Part shown: positions 1 to 7,987 of the stretch, piece by piece
Layout of the letters: each line of letters begins with the position of its first letter
Numbering within the stretch: position 1 is the stretch's first letter
DNA from: a virus
DNA: 35,113 nt
Strand: one strand, 5' to 3'
Virus record (IMG/VR): IMGVR_UViG_3300032116_000700
Location: 1 to 35,113 of that record
Position numbers and translations under genes: made by a program
The notes under the pieces: generated by a model
The model's database searches: none
Told to the model about the DNA's origin: nothing
Seen by the model: only the letters and a program-made list of their open reading frames with translations

Positions 1-2915
1 AGTACTTTATTGCCTGTCCCTAACTTCTGGACTTTGGCGTGAGGATTCTTTTCAATTACGGAGAACAATTCTCCAACAGTAGTAGCATACTCTTCTTGTT
101 TAACCAACATTGGATGTATATCATCATAATCAGCAGGTTCATACAACGCATCAACAAAAATATTGAATTTTTTGACCGTATCACTCTCTCTAATCATGCT
201 TTTATAAATATCTTCTATATCGTTAATATTATTTGTTATATCTTCATCTCCCGCACTATCTTCGGTGAAATTAAAACTAATCTCGCTTGTTATAAGATAT
301 TTAAATTTCCCATTTTTATCTGATTTTTTACCAGCATAAGCAACATTAGTTTCTATTGCTGCCTGTCTCCAAAGTTCCCGATTATAATCCCTAACGAAAT
401 CATCAAAATATTCTGATATTATCTCGTTCGCCAAAGTAGTCATTTCCGTATCTAACATACTTGGTTTTAAATGACCCAACGAATGAGGACTTACATAAAA
501 TGGATACATTAGAACCATTTTAATGATCGCTGAATCAGCACCACTTTCAACACCTACGGCACCCGTGCTGAATTCATCTGGTAAATCACTATCTATTCTT
601 CTTTGTACCGATTCACTAATCGCTCGTAATGGAATAATAATCTTTTGTTCCAGCGCAGTAGTGATTTGAGCGTCAGTATTGTCTGTTAAATAAGAATTCA
701 TAGCACTAAAATCACTACTTGAATACGAACCGACTTCTCTACTGGCTTTAACGTTAAAATGTTTGAAGAATGCTGCGACCATAGGCCAATATTGTTTCTT
801 GGGTACTATATTACCACCGCCTTTAATCTGGAATACTGTTTTGGTTGGTTCGTTATAACTGATCGTAACGTGAGAAGTTGTGATTGCTCCTTCACCTCTA
901 CTTCTTCTTAACGAATACAGAGTACCTTGTGAATCATTACCACAATGACCCATTCTATCTGATTCAATTTGGCAATAAGACAGACCAATATCGTACCAGA
1001 AATATCCTGCGGGTAAGCCAGGAACATTTAAAATTTGTTCTGGTTTTTCAATCTGCTTGATATACTTTTTAATCTTCCCATCTATAAACTGTTCTAGACT
1101 TGATAGATCGGGAATGTCTGCTTCTACTTCATAAATTTCATTAGTATTTTCATCTCTTTCTTCTTCCATCTGTGGTTCTATTTCGTTCTTGAAAAATTGG
1201 AATCCATCTTTTCTATTAACCAAAATCTCGTCTAACGACCTAAAGAAACCCACACTTGTTGAAGCGGCGTAGTTAAGAATAGATTCAATTACATTATCCA
1301 AAGAGTTTATAATCTTATCTCTTATTTCTGGTAATGGTAGGTTCTTCTTAACCAAGAATTTATCAAAGAAAGATAATGATGCTTTACGAGCATTAAGATA
1401 ATCCATTAAAACAAGTTCACTTATCCTAATCGCTCTTTGTCCGTAGCCTAAACTAGCAGCAAGAGTATTAACGATTTCTTCTACTTTTTCAAAAGGAACA
1501 TTAGGAATATTTTTAAATCTTTCGTCCTCATTAATAGCATCTTTTAAGTCTTGTAAGCCAATAATAAGGAAATTACCAGTTTCTTCGGCTACTACACTAG
1601 GCATATCATAGCCTAACTTCTTTTCCTTAAGCATTGCTCCAATCCAAGTAAGGTAATACTCAAACTCTTGTGGTTTAAGAGTTTCTTGTACTTCTATTGA
1701 AGGAATTTGACGTATCTTATTGACTACCTCTTGTGGGAACCCTAAATCTCCCAACTTAATTTCGGTCAATAAACGTAAAGTCTCTTGGATTACAATTTCG
1801 TTTAGTAGTTTGGAGTGTTTCATTGCTTTGTTCCTTTCGGCTATATTTGTTGATTCGGTCATTTTAGAAAGTACACCTGTTTGGTCTTCAAGATATTTAT
1901 TCATTGAAGCAAAGGATTGAGGATTCTTGGCGTGTTTGCCTATTTCTAAATTTACCTGGGCGTCCAAGAATAAAAGTAATTCAGCAATCATAGGCCAGTA
2001 CTTTTGGAGAGGTGCGCTATTACCCTTACCTTTGATTTGGAGGATATTACCTTGTTCTTCATCAAACGAAACCGTAATGTGTGAATCTGATATTAGTTCG
2101 TTCTCTGTTTTATGCCTAAGCGAATACAAAGTTCCTTCATCATCACTACCGCAATGGCCCATTCTTTTTGCTTCAACCGAACAACGAGACTTACCTATAT
2201 CGTACCAGAAATATCCTTCGGGCATATTCTCAACCGGCAATTTCTGAACTTCTTTCTCTAATTCTTCAAGAGCGATATTGGCCTTTTCTTTTATCTCATC
2301 AAGATAAGAAAAATCCTCTTTTTCAAATATTGAAGTGAAAAAGCGATAATCTTGTGAAATCAAGTAGTTTAAATCGCTAAATATATCTTGTTCTGTAATC
2401 TGCGCCAAGAAAGAACCAATCAGTTCTTCAACAAGTGAAAATATTTCCTGTTTCTTTTCTTCTGGTACTTCTACACGATATTTGGGAAGAAATTTATTAG
2501 CATAGGAAACAACAAGTTTTCTCAACTTTAATAGAGATTTTAAATTTAGCCTCTCTGTTTGTAAAATATTGAAAATTTCATTAACAACGTTGTCAAAGAT
2601 ATCATCGGGGAAGAAATCAATATTCTTTGAAGGCCAATAAATAACAAACTTACGAATCTTTTTGTATGCCTCTTGAATTTGATCACTATCAATATCATAG
2701 TAAGCAAAAATACCAGAGTCAGATTTAAGTATTTGACCGATCCAACCAATATAATTTTCAAGTTGGATTGGCTCTAATTTATTCTTGACCTCTTCGGTAG
2801 GTATTGAACGTATGAACTCAACAATATCTTTTGGAAGACCCAAATTCTCTAACTTTATCTCTGTTAGTATATCAAGTATTTCAGTTATGATTTGTTCTCT
2901 GGTTATTTTATTCAT
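1..2915 (-). CDS. Large protein with tandem internal duplication (MGHCG modules), 3' end outside window
   Basis: An open frame of at least 971 codons starts at ATG 2915 and runs off the left edge. The function is not recognised. The protein is built from two diverged copies of one module: residues about 1-364 and about 365-740. Each begins with a helix ending LTEIKL.(N/D)LG and carries GYFWYDIG, then MGHCG (residues 252 and 655), GTLYSLR, SH(I/V)T(I/V)S, QIKG.GN and KYWPM. The block from MGHCG to QIKG.GN recalls the M.HCV...SLR...Q..G..N pattern of PcfJ-like proteins, which is a resemblance only. Copy 2 has about 37 extra residues before MGHCG. The C-terminal 230 residues are unique. A candidate late-promoter motif lies 15 nt upstream, so a virion or late role is inferred. 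Confidence 0.85.
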   Translation of the reverse strand, partial: MNKITREQIITEILDILTEIKLENLGLPKDIVEFIRSIPTEEVKNKLEPIQLENYIGWIGQILKSDSGIFAYYDIDSDQIQEAYKKIRKFVIYWPSKNIDFFPDDIFDNVVNEIFNILQTERLNLKSLLKLRKLVVSYANKFLPKYRVEVPEEKKQEIFSLVEELIGSFLAQITEQDIFSDLNYLISQDYRFFTSIFEKEDFSYLDEIKEKANIALEELEKEVQKLPVENMPEGYFWYDIGKSRCSVEAKRMGHCGSDDEGTLYSLRHKTENELISDSHITVSFDEEQGNILQIKGKGNSAPLQKYWPMIAELLLFLDAQVNLEIGKHAKNPQSFASMNKYLEDQTGVLSKMTESTNIAERNKAMKHSKLLNEIVIQETLRLLTEIKLGDLGFPQEVVNKIRQIPSIEVQETLKPQEFEYYLTWIGAMLKEKKLGYDMPSVVAEETGNFLIIGLQDLKDAINEDERFKNIPNVPFEKVEEIVNTLAASLGYGQRAIRISELVLMDYLNARKASLSFFDKFLVKKNLPLPEIRDKIINSLDNVIESILNYAASTSVGFFRSLDEILVNRKDGFQFFKNEIEPQMEEERDENTNEIYEVEADIPDLSSLEQFIDGKIKKYIKQIEKPEQILNVPGLPAGYFWYDIGLSYCQIESDRMGHCGNDSQGTLYSLRRSRGEGAITTSHVTISYNEPTKTVFQIKGGGNIVPKKQYWPMVAAFFKHFNVKASREVGSYSSSDFSAMNSYLTDNTDAQITTALEQKIIIPLRAISESVQRRIDSDLPDEFSTGAVGVESGADSAIIKMVLMYPFYVSPHSLGHLKPSMLDTEMTTLANEIISEYFDDFVRDYNRELWRQAAIETNVAYAGKKSDKNGKFKYLITSEISFNFTEDSAGDEDITNNINDIEDIYKSMIRESDTVKKFNIFVDALYEPADYDDIHPMLVKQEEYATTVGELFSVIEKNPHAKVQKLGTGNKV
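690..1823 (-). repeat. Protein-level repeat unit 2 of the MGHCG protein
   Basis: This is the second copy of the module. It begins at an in-frame Met (1823) preceded by AAAGGAAC, so a separately translated shorter form is conceivable. It has an acidic insertion (EMEEERDEN-type region near 1130-1180) absent from unit 1. The left boundary is approximate. Confidence 0.75.
1824..2915 (-). repeat. Protein-level repeat unit 1 of the MGHCG protein
   Basis: This is the first copy of the duplicated module (residues 1-364). It aligns along its whole length with 690-1823 at protein level: LTEIKLENLG against LTEIKLGDLG, YFWYDIG in both, RMGHCG in both, GTLYSLR in both, and QIKGKGN against QIKGGGN. The reading frame is continuous across the junction, so this is an internal duplication and not two genes. 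Confidence 0.8.
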
Positions 2916-2930
2916 TGTTTCGCTACCTTC

Positions 2931-2940
2931 AATAAATAGT
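2931..2940 (-). promoter_or_regulatory. ACTATTTATT motif upstream of the MGHCG protein
   Basis: The coding strand reads ACTATTTATT 15 nt before ATG 2915, in the short gap after the cupin gene. It is one of eight copies in the window, all in gaps before genes that lack a sigma70 promoter. It is a candidate late-promoter core. Confidence 0.5.
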
Positions 2941-2952
2941 TTGTCTATCTAT

Positions 2953-3291
2953 TCAACGCCGATAGTCGTCGGAAAGCCTAACAATATCGTCCAGTTCTGG
3001 GGTGCTTACCTCAATAAGTTCTACTGCTTCTCCTTTGGCGCAGAAGCGATGAATTCGTCGTGGTTCAACGTGGTAAGTTTGGCCTTCAATAAGATAAATG
3101 TTTCTAACGTGTGGCTCATCGTCAAGTTGTAAATGAAGAGTGCCTGACTTTACCATAATGGTTTCTTCTTTGACCTTGTGATATTGTCGTGACAACCTAC
3201 AATGTGGATTGATGTGGAGTATCTTTCCAACGTATTTATCTGTTTTAGCCCAGATAATTTCATAACCCCAAGGCTTTTCTACTCTTTCCAT
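2953..3291 (-). CDS. Small cupin protein, mannose-6-phosphate isomerase/ManC C-domain type
   Basis: This 112-aa single-domain cupin contains EKPWGYE near the start, then HCRLSRQYHK...E (first metal-binding cupin block), G.YHVEPRRIHRF (second block) and an ending ELDDIVRLSDDY. This is the order seen in the C-terminal cupin of type II phosphomannose isomerase/GDP-mannose pyrophosphorylase. The family binds a metal and isomerises or binds sugar phosphates. The exact substrate is not deducible. It is the last gene of the groEL operon, 1 nt after the preceding stop, with SD AAAGGA. A nucleotidyltransferase-like protein at 16865-17773 could supply the missing partner domain (inference). Confidence 0.75.
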   Translation of the reverse strand: MERVEKPWGYEIIWAKTDKYVGKILHINPHCRLSRQYHKVKEETIMVKSGTLHLQLDDEPHVRNIYLIEGQTYHVEPRRIHRFCAKGEAVELIEVSTPELDDIVRLSDDYRR

Positions 3292-3292
3292 T

Positions 3293-3577
3293 TTAGTCCT
3301 TTAATAGTTTGCGACCGTGGGCCGCGAACACTTTGGTAAAAACAGAATTCGCATCACCGACAACGCAAATGGAAGAGCGTGAATCGGATAGGGTAATTCT
3401 GGTGAATTCTTGCCTTGGGTCCAAACCTTCGGGCAAAGCCGTTCTTGATTCCAACAGAACCTTTGTGCTGTCGTCTGGGCGGATCAAAGCGACGTTTTCA
3501 GGGTTGATGTAAATTTCTCTCAAAGCAAAAGAGGTCTGAACCCCTGAACGGTCATAAACCTCAACTAACTTTATCAT
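3293..3577 (-). CDS. Hypothetical 94-aa protein, possibly FlbD-like fold
   Basis: I do not recognise this protein with confidence. It starts MIKLVEVYDRSG and has INPENVALIRP, a strand-rich middle (FTRITLSDSRSSICVVGD) and a short C-terminal helix. The order INP..V..I......ITL.D...I.V..D...V resembles the small FlbD-type proteins, but that is a weak pattern match. It overlaps the upstream gene by 17 nt and is followed after 1 nt by the cupin gene, so it is translated in the groEL operon. Confidence 0.7.
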   Translation of the reverse strand: MIKLVEVYDRSGVQTSFALREIYINPENVALIRPDDSTKVLLESRTALPEGLDPRQEFTRITLSDSRSSICVVGDANSVFTKVFAAHGRKLLKD

Positions 3578-3827
3578 TTTTGTCTCCTTCGTAAATAACT
3601 AAATCTGTTGGTGAAATAAACCAATAACCTTTATCAAAAACCATAACATTACAATATCTTTCGTCGTCCAAGTCCTTCACGATTCCATAATAAGGTTCGG
3701 CTGACTTGGAAAAGTGTGTAGCGTAGCCAGATTCGTCAAGCGTTATTGCCTTGTTGAACCTAAACATTCCAGTATTGGAAGGGATGAAAACTATGTCTCC
3801 AGCCCTAATCTTCGTTTTGAGAACCAT
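3561..3827 (-). CDS. Hypothetical 88-aa beta-rich protein
   Basis: The function is unknown. The sequence alternates short strands (IRAGDIVFIPS, YYGIVKDL, YCNVMVFDKGYWFI, TDLVIYEGD), which suggests a small SH3-like barrel. Start ATG 3827 has SD GAGGAAAC. It overlaps the upstream gene by 23 nt and the downstream gene by 17 nt, so it is co-translated in the groEL operon. It was considered as a GroES and rejected: no GroES roof or C-terminal strand pattern is visible. Confidence 0.7.
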   Translation of the reverse strand: MVLKTKIRAGDIVFIPSNTGMFRFNKAITLDESGYATHFSKSAEPYYGIVKDLDDERYCNVMVFDKGYWFISPTDLVIYEGDKNDKVS

Positions 3828-4104
3828 TTGTTTCCTCTTGGGTGGGGTTCTTGAATTCCAAATAACCCTCTATCATTCCGGCTATGTCGTCTAGGGTAAT
3901 ATCAATAGAACAAAGCCTTTCGCGGAGTTCGCGAATAGAAGCGAGCGCGGCCTCATAGTCCTCGGTGTCTCGTAATAATTTGTTTATTCCTGGGCCGGAC
4001 TGATCGCCCAACGCTCTCAACTTTCCGCAAGCCTTCCAAACGAATTGTGCTACTTCTTCCGAGAAGTTCTCTTCGTCTATTGTAAGTTGGACTTTGAGCC
4101 TCAC
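3805..4104 (-). CDS. Hypothetical 99-aa protein coupled to groEL
   Basis: The GTG start at 4104 is chosen because it overlaps the groEL stop as GTGA and has SD GGAGG 5 nt before it. An upstream extension into the groEL frame has no such signal. The protein has an N-terminal strand (RLKVQLTIDEE) and a helix-rich remainder ending in a polar tail (PTQEETNGSQNED). No family was recognised. Coupling to groEL suggests expression in fixed ratio with it, but there is no evidence that it is a co-chaperone. Confidence 0.75.
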   Translation of the reverse strand: MRLKVQLTIDEENFSEEVAQFVWKACGKLRALGDQSGPGINKLLRDTEDYEAALASIRELRERLCSIDITLDDIAGMIEGYLEFKNPTQEETNGSQNED

Positions 4105-5672
4105 GGAACCTCCACGACTGCGTGACCGCTGGTGATAAGAGTTCCAGCCGCAGAAGCCGCGTTTTGAAGAGCGCATCGTGTAACCTTTGCCGGATCAACG
4201 ACACCAGCAACAACGAGGTCTTCAATAGAGTTAGAAACAAAGTTCCATCCTTCATTACCTTCTGCTTCAAGAACGCGATTAACGATAATGTCCGGTGATA
4301 AACCAGAGTTGATCGCCATTTGTCGGATCGGAGCAGAGCAAGCCTTTATTACACTATTATAACCCAATAGTCTATCGCCTTCAAGTTCTGGTGGTGGAAG
4401 AGTGGAAATAACGCGAATCAAAGCGGTTCCACCGCCAGGAACGATGCCTTCCATTCTTGCTGCCTTTACAGCCTCAACCGCATCTTCGATCCTGTGCTTC
4501 TTCTCGATCATTTCGATCTCGGTTGCTGCTCCAACCTTGATAACAGCAACACCAGAAGCAAGGCGGGTAATGCGCTCTTGAATTCTTTCTCCTTCGTGAA
4601 TGTTGTCGGTTTGATCCAACTCGGCCTTCAAAGCCTCAATTCGGTTCTCAACTTCACTCCAATCGCCCTTACCACCAATAATGGTTGTGCCGTTCTTTAA
4701 AACCTCAACCTTCTTTGCTTGTCCGAGATCGATCAACTGGAACGTGGATAAACTGACGTTGGAAGCCTTTGAGAAGAACTTTGCGCCAGTAGCAATAGAA
4801 AGGTCAAGCATAATGTCGCGACGCTCCTGACCGTAGCGAGGAGCCTTTACAGCGGCTACCTTCATAGTTCCGCGCATAGCATTCATAATAAGAGCCGCCA
4901 ACGCTTGTCCTTCTATCTCGGAGGCAACGAGAATAAGTGGACGACCTTCACGGGCAACAGGTTCCAGAACAGGCAATAGGTCTTGGACCTTATCCAACTT
5001 ATCATCAACAACAAGAATAAAACAGTCCTCATAAACAACAGCGTTTCTACGCTCGTCATTCACGAAAGCACCAGCAGCATAACCGGAATCAAACCTGAAC
5101 CCCTCAATAAGATCCAAAGTTGTTTCGGTAGAACGTGCTTCCTCAACGATAAGCGAACCGTCCTTTCCAGCAGAGGTAATAGCCTTTGCTACAAGACGGC
5201 CAATAACGTCATCATTATTAGCAGAGATAGTTGCGATGTGTGTAATGTCTGTCTCGGATCGAATCGGATTAGAAACCTCTCTCAATTGGGTTATAATCCG
5301 TTCAACAGCGAAGTCAATTCCTCGCTTTACCTCAACAGGAGAAGCACCAGCGGTAATGTGCCGGAATGCTTCGGTAAGAATGGCGCGAGAAAGAACCGTT
5401 GCCGTTGTGGTTCCATCACCGGCCTCCGAGTTGGTCTTTCTACTTGCTTGCTTGATAATTTGGACGGCAGCATCCTCAAATGGATCTTGAAGAGAAATGA
5501 ATTCAGCGACCGAAACGCCGTCCTTGGTAATGATAGGAGCGCCGTCCTTGGCCTTTAGAATAACGTTTCGCCCTCTTGGACCAAGAGTAGAAGAAACGTA
5601 ATCGGCCAAAAGATCGACGCCCGAAAGAATCTTTTGTTGTAGAGAAAAGTTTGAATTATAGTGTTTAGTCAT
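4101..5672 (-). CDS. groEL: Group I chaperonin GroEL (phage-encoded)
   Basis: This 523-aa protein would form the ATP-driven chaperonin ring that folds proteins in the host cytoplasm, here probably phage proteins. The features read as functional: STLGPRGRNV, TKDGVSVA (Asp51, equivalent to GroEL Asp52), DGTTTATVL (86-94), the Asp in the DAVEAVKAARMEG helix (equivalent to Asp398), VPGGGTAL, and GVVDPAKVTRCALQNAAS near the end. It is about 25 residues shorter than E. coli GroEL and lacks the GGM tail, which usually lines the cavity. It has its own promoter (5693-5721) and a hairpin over its SD. No GroES gene is adjacent; a GroES-like gene lies at 22207-22503. Confidence 0.97.
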   Translation of the reverse strand: MTKHYNSNFSLQQKILSGVDLLADYVSSTLGPRGRNVILKAKDGAPIITKDGVSVAEFISLQDPFEDAAVQIIKQASRKTNSEAGDGTTTATVLSRAILTEAFRHITAGASPVEVKRGIDFAVERIITQLREVSNPIRSETDITHIATISANNDDVIGRLVAKAITSAGKDGSLIVEEARSTETTLDLIEGFRFDSGYAAGAFVNDERRNAVVYEDCFILVVDDKLDKVQDLLPVLEPVAREGRPLILVASEIEGQALAALIMNAMRGTMKVAAVKAPRYGQERRDIMLDLSIATGAKFFSKASNVSLSTFQLIDLGQAKKVEVLKNGTTIIGGKGDWSEVENRIEALKAELDQTDNIHEGERIQERITRLASGVAVIKVGAATEIEMIEKKHRIEDAVEAVKAARMEGIVPGGGTALIRVISTLPPPELEGDRLLGYNSVIKACSAPIRQMAINSGLSPDIIVNRVLEAEGNEGWNFVSNSIEDLVVAGVVDPAKVTRCALQNAASAAGTLITSGHAVVEVP

Positions 5673-5674
5673 TT

Positions 5675-5708
5675 ACCACCTGTTATTTTTCTATTATAAC
5701 CAGGTGGT
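5675..5708 (-). promoter_or_regulatory. Inverted repeat hiding the groEL ribosome site, promoter -10 in loop
   Basis: The coding strand reads ACCACCTG (5708-5701), an 18-nt loop containing TATAAT, then CAGGTGGT (5682-5675), which includes the groEL SD just before ATG 5672. Read-through RNA can form the 8-bp stem. RNA from the local promoter starts inside the loop and cannot. Confidence 0.6.
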
Positions 5709-5721
5709 AGTCAAACGTCAA
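5693..5721 (-). promoter_or_regulatory. Sigma70-type promoter of the groEL operon
   Basis: TTGACG (5721-5716), a 17-bp spacer and TATAAT (5698-5693). The -35 box includes the TGA stop codon of the upstream 492-aa gene (5720-5718). Confidence 0.8.
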
Positions 5722-7196
5722 GTGCTTTTTGTGTCTTTTCTGCCTTTTTCCATTTTAGTAACGGCTTCATCTGTATTGATTGCTAGCGTCCGAGAAGATT
5801 GAATAGCCTTTTCCCCATAAGCCTTACGGGTTTGTCCTTCCTCGGAAGTTGGGGATGTTAAATAACTTTCTAGATTTGTACTAAATTGATCGAAAGCGCG
5901 ATAGACAGGTGCTACTGTTTTTTCCAAAAGTTCTGCGTAATTGGTCCAAAGTTGCTTTAAGTTTTGCTCGCTTAAATCAAGAATACCAATCTCTTCATAA
6001 TTTGCGATTCTAGTCATCTCTTGCTGGGAAATATGGAATTTTCTTTGTAGCATAGCACCAGGCATTCTTTTTAGAATGCTAATTATTTCTTCATCAGTAT
6101 TAGCCCTACTCAAATCCAGAATAATCTGTTTTATTTTTGACATTTCTTGTTTATCTAATTTCTCTTTCTTTTCTTTTGACGAAAAAATATCACTCAATTT
6201 TTCGCCAGATTTAGAACCAGGCCGCGAACCATAAATAACCAGAGGAAGTTCAAAACCTTTTTCTTCTAAATTATCTAAAAGAGTTAGATCAAATTTAGAG
6301 ATTGGAATTCCCTTTTCACTATCAAATATAAGTTGATTATTTTTATCTGCGACAGCATAGATAGAAACAAATGGAAGTTCATCGTCATCGGTCTTGCCTT
6401 TGATAAAATCTTTTAATTTATCTACATCGTACCATTCTAATTTCATATCAACTTCATCGCTTGGAACAGCACGCGCTTTAAAAAAGACATCAAGAAAGTT
6501 CTGTGGAGTCATTGTGAATTGACCGAATACGATTGAACTTCCTTTATCCTTTTTAAGAGCGACAAGATAATGAACTGGTTTTCCAGTTTCAAATAACTCA
6601 ATTAAATTATTAAAAGAACCAGAAATCTTCGTTCCTTCTCTTTCCCACCTTTCAGTACTTTCAGTAGAGCCTTTTTTAATAAGCTTCAAAGAATAGTACT
6701 CTCCTGAATCGTCAATAACATCTTGTATCTTTGTTCCTGGTATTTGTCTAGACTTACCACCGAACAAAGCAGCAACAAAAGCCTCAAACAAAAATCCAGC
6801 AGCAGATCGGTCAAATTCTTGGACTATGCTATTCAAACTTTCTACAAATACCATAGCAGAAAGGATCTGCGGTATTGTGTTTGGTCCTTGTGAACCACCA
6901 GAGATAATTGAATTAACAGATTCTAATTTTTCTTTGAAAGAAACACCTTGAATATTTCTCATAAATTTGGTAATTCTTTCGCGATCCGCTTTCTCTGGTT
7001 GTCCCCAAAATTCGGTAATCTTAAATGGGGGCAGTCTAAACTTGCCTTTCGCATCTTCCGTGCTTTCAGAACTTGCTTCCGTCAAAAGTTCAGCAGTCAA
7101 TTGCCCGAACAAACTTTCAAGCAAAGATTCAAGTTCTTGCTTTTTGTCTGTCTTTTGACCCAAGCGATTATCAACTGCCTTATCCCAATTAAACAT
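5718..7196 (-). CDS. Hypothetical 492-aa protein with a possible PD-(D/E)XK-like segment
   Basis: I do not recognise this protein overall. Residues 134-171 read GFLFEAFVAALFGG...IQDVID...YYSLKL: a conserved-looking Glu138, Asp159/Asp162 and a buried strand ending Lys171. This order is compatible with a restriction-endonuclease-like (PD-(D/E)XK) core, but the usual acidic residue two before the Lys is Ser169. The rest is charged, with a lysine-rich linker near 340-360 and a helical C-terminus. Start ATG 7196 follows SD GTGAGGG. A variant of the ACTATTTAT motif lies 16 nt upstream, so late or virion expression is inferred. A virion-packaged DNA-binding or structural role is possible. Confidence 0.8.
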   Translation of the reverse strand: MFNWDKAVDNRLGQKTDKKQELESLLESLFGQLTAELLTEASSESTEDAKGKFRLPPFKITEFWGQPEKADRERITKFMRNIQGVSFKEKLESVNSIISGGSQGPNTIPQILSAMVFVESLNSIVQEFDRSAAGFLFEAFVAALFGGKSRQIPGTKIQDVIDDSGEYYSLKLIKKGSTESTERWEREGTKISGSFNNLIELFETGKPVHYLVALKKDKGSSIVFGQFTMTPQNFLDVFFKARAVPSDEVDMKLEWYDVDKLKDFIKGKTDDDELPFVSIYAVADKNNQLIFDSEKGIPISKFDLTLLDNLEEKGFELPLVIYGSRPGSKSGEKLSDIFSSKEKKEKLDKQEMSKIKQIILDLSRANTDEEIISILKRMPGAMLQRKFHISQQEMTRIANYEEIGILDLSEQNLKQLWTNYAELLEKTVAPVYRAFDQFSTNLESYLTSPTSEEGQTRKAYGEKAIQSSRTLAINTDEAVTKMEKGRKDTKST

Positions 7197-7212
7197 TTAG
7201 AACCCTCACTTT

Positions 7213-7222
7213 ATAAGTAGTT
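7213..7222 (-). promoter_or_regulatory. Variant late-type motif ACTACTTATA
   Basis: The coding strand reads ACTACTTATA directly after the clpP-like stop codon (7225-7223) and 16 nt before ATG 7196. It departs from the ACTATTTAT consensus at one position. Confidence 0.35.
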
Positions 7223-7987
7223 TCACATCAACTCATCAGCGATTCCGTACTTAATCGCTTCTTCTGCTGATAAATAGATGTTTTGACCGGTTTTAACCAT
7301 TCGTCGCAATTGCTTAACGGTTAGGTTTGAGTTCTCGGCAATAGCGTTGATATACATTTGCTGGATATTCTCTGCTTCGCCAAGTTCGTTAGCAACGTGG
7401 AATAGACCGCCTGAATGGCCGGTAATAACGTTGTGGATCATTACGCGAGCGTGGCGAGCGATCTTGCGCTTGCCCTTGGTTCCTGCGGCGAGGAGGAGAA
7501 CGCCAGCGGACATTACCTTTCCAAGACCGATGGTTTGAATTGGAACGGTCCTCTTTACCAGTTCTATAACGTCATAGATCGCGAACATATCATCGGCATT
7601 ACCACCTTGGGTGGAAATGTAAAGTTTGATAGGATCTGGTTCCTTCTGAACCTCTTCCTCTTCTTCCTCTGGTTCTTCGGTGGTTGCCTCGGGTGTTTCT
7701 GCGCCCTCAACGGCTTCTACTGAAACCTCTGGCTCTTCCTCTTCTTCCAGTTCTTCCAGTTCTTGTGATTCTGCTGATGACTTCTCAATCAGTTCCTTAT
7801 AAGTAATAAGGCTGGAAACAAGACCATTCGCAGCCTCTTCGTTCACCTCGCCCATAAAGAAAATGTTTCCAAGTTCCTTTAGGGTTTCCTTCAAGAAAGC
7901 AGTTTCAAGTTGAGCGATCTGTGCTTCGCCCTTCTCTTCGTCTGTTCCTTCTGGTGATTCTTCATCCATTCTTCGCTTCGGCTTCAT
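7223..7987 (-). CDS. ClpP-fold serine protease with acidic insertion (possible prohead protease)
   Basis: The start is placed at ATG 7987 with SD GGAGGAAGT, giving 254 aa. The ClpP fold is clear: NIFFMGEVNEEAANGLVSSL, then KLYISTQGGN, VMSAGVLLLAAG with Ser160 as nucleophile, RVMIHNV with His185, and YLSAEEAIKYGIADEL. Residues about 68-117 are a Glu-rich insertion between the first helix and the IYLYI-type strand, absent from housekeeping ClpP. The ClpP catalytic Asp (ERD.FLS) aligns with Asn236 in GQNIYLS, so the triad is altered. ClpP-like enzymes act as prohead proteases in several phages, which fits the neighbouring acidic virion-type protein, but there is no direct proof. It overlaps the upstream gene by 26 nt. 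Confidence 0.88.
   Translation of the reverse strand: MKPKRRMDEESPEGTDEEKGEAQIAQLETAFLKETLKELGNIFFMGEVNEEAANGLVSSLITYKELIEKSSAESQELEELEEEEEPEVSVEAVEGAETPEATTEEPEEEEEEVQKEPDPIKLYISTQGGNADDMFAIYDVIELVKRTVPIQTIGLGKVMSAGVLLLAAGTKGKRKIARHARVMIHNVITGHSGGLFHVANELGEAENIQQMYINAIAENSNLTVKQLRRMVKTGQNIYLSAEEAIKYGIADELM

Noticed and set aside
1801-1830. A gene boundary at the in-frame Met 1823
   Set aside because: The frame is continuous with the first module, with no stop or gap; internal duplication is the simpler reading, though internal initiation is not excluded.
3561-3827. 88-aa gene after groEL as a GroES
   Set aside because: Operon position suggested it, but the sequence lacks the GroES strand pattern and C-terminal SESDIL-like end; 22207-22503 fits far better.
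4983-5558. 191-codon open frame on the plus strand inside groEL
   Set aside because: It is antisense to an unambiguous GroEL frame, has low-complexity composition and no SD; it is a shadow of codon bias.
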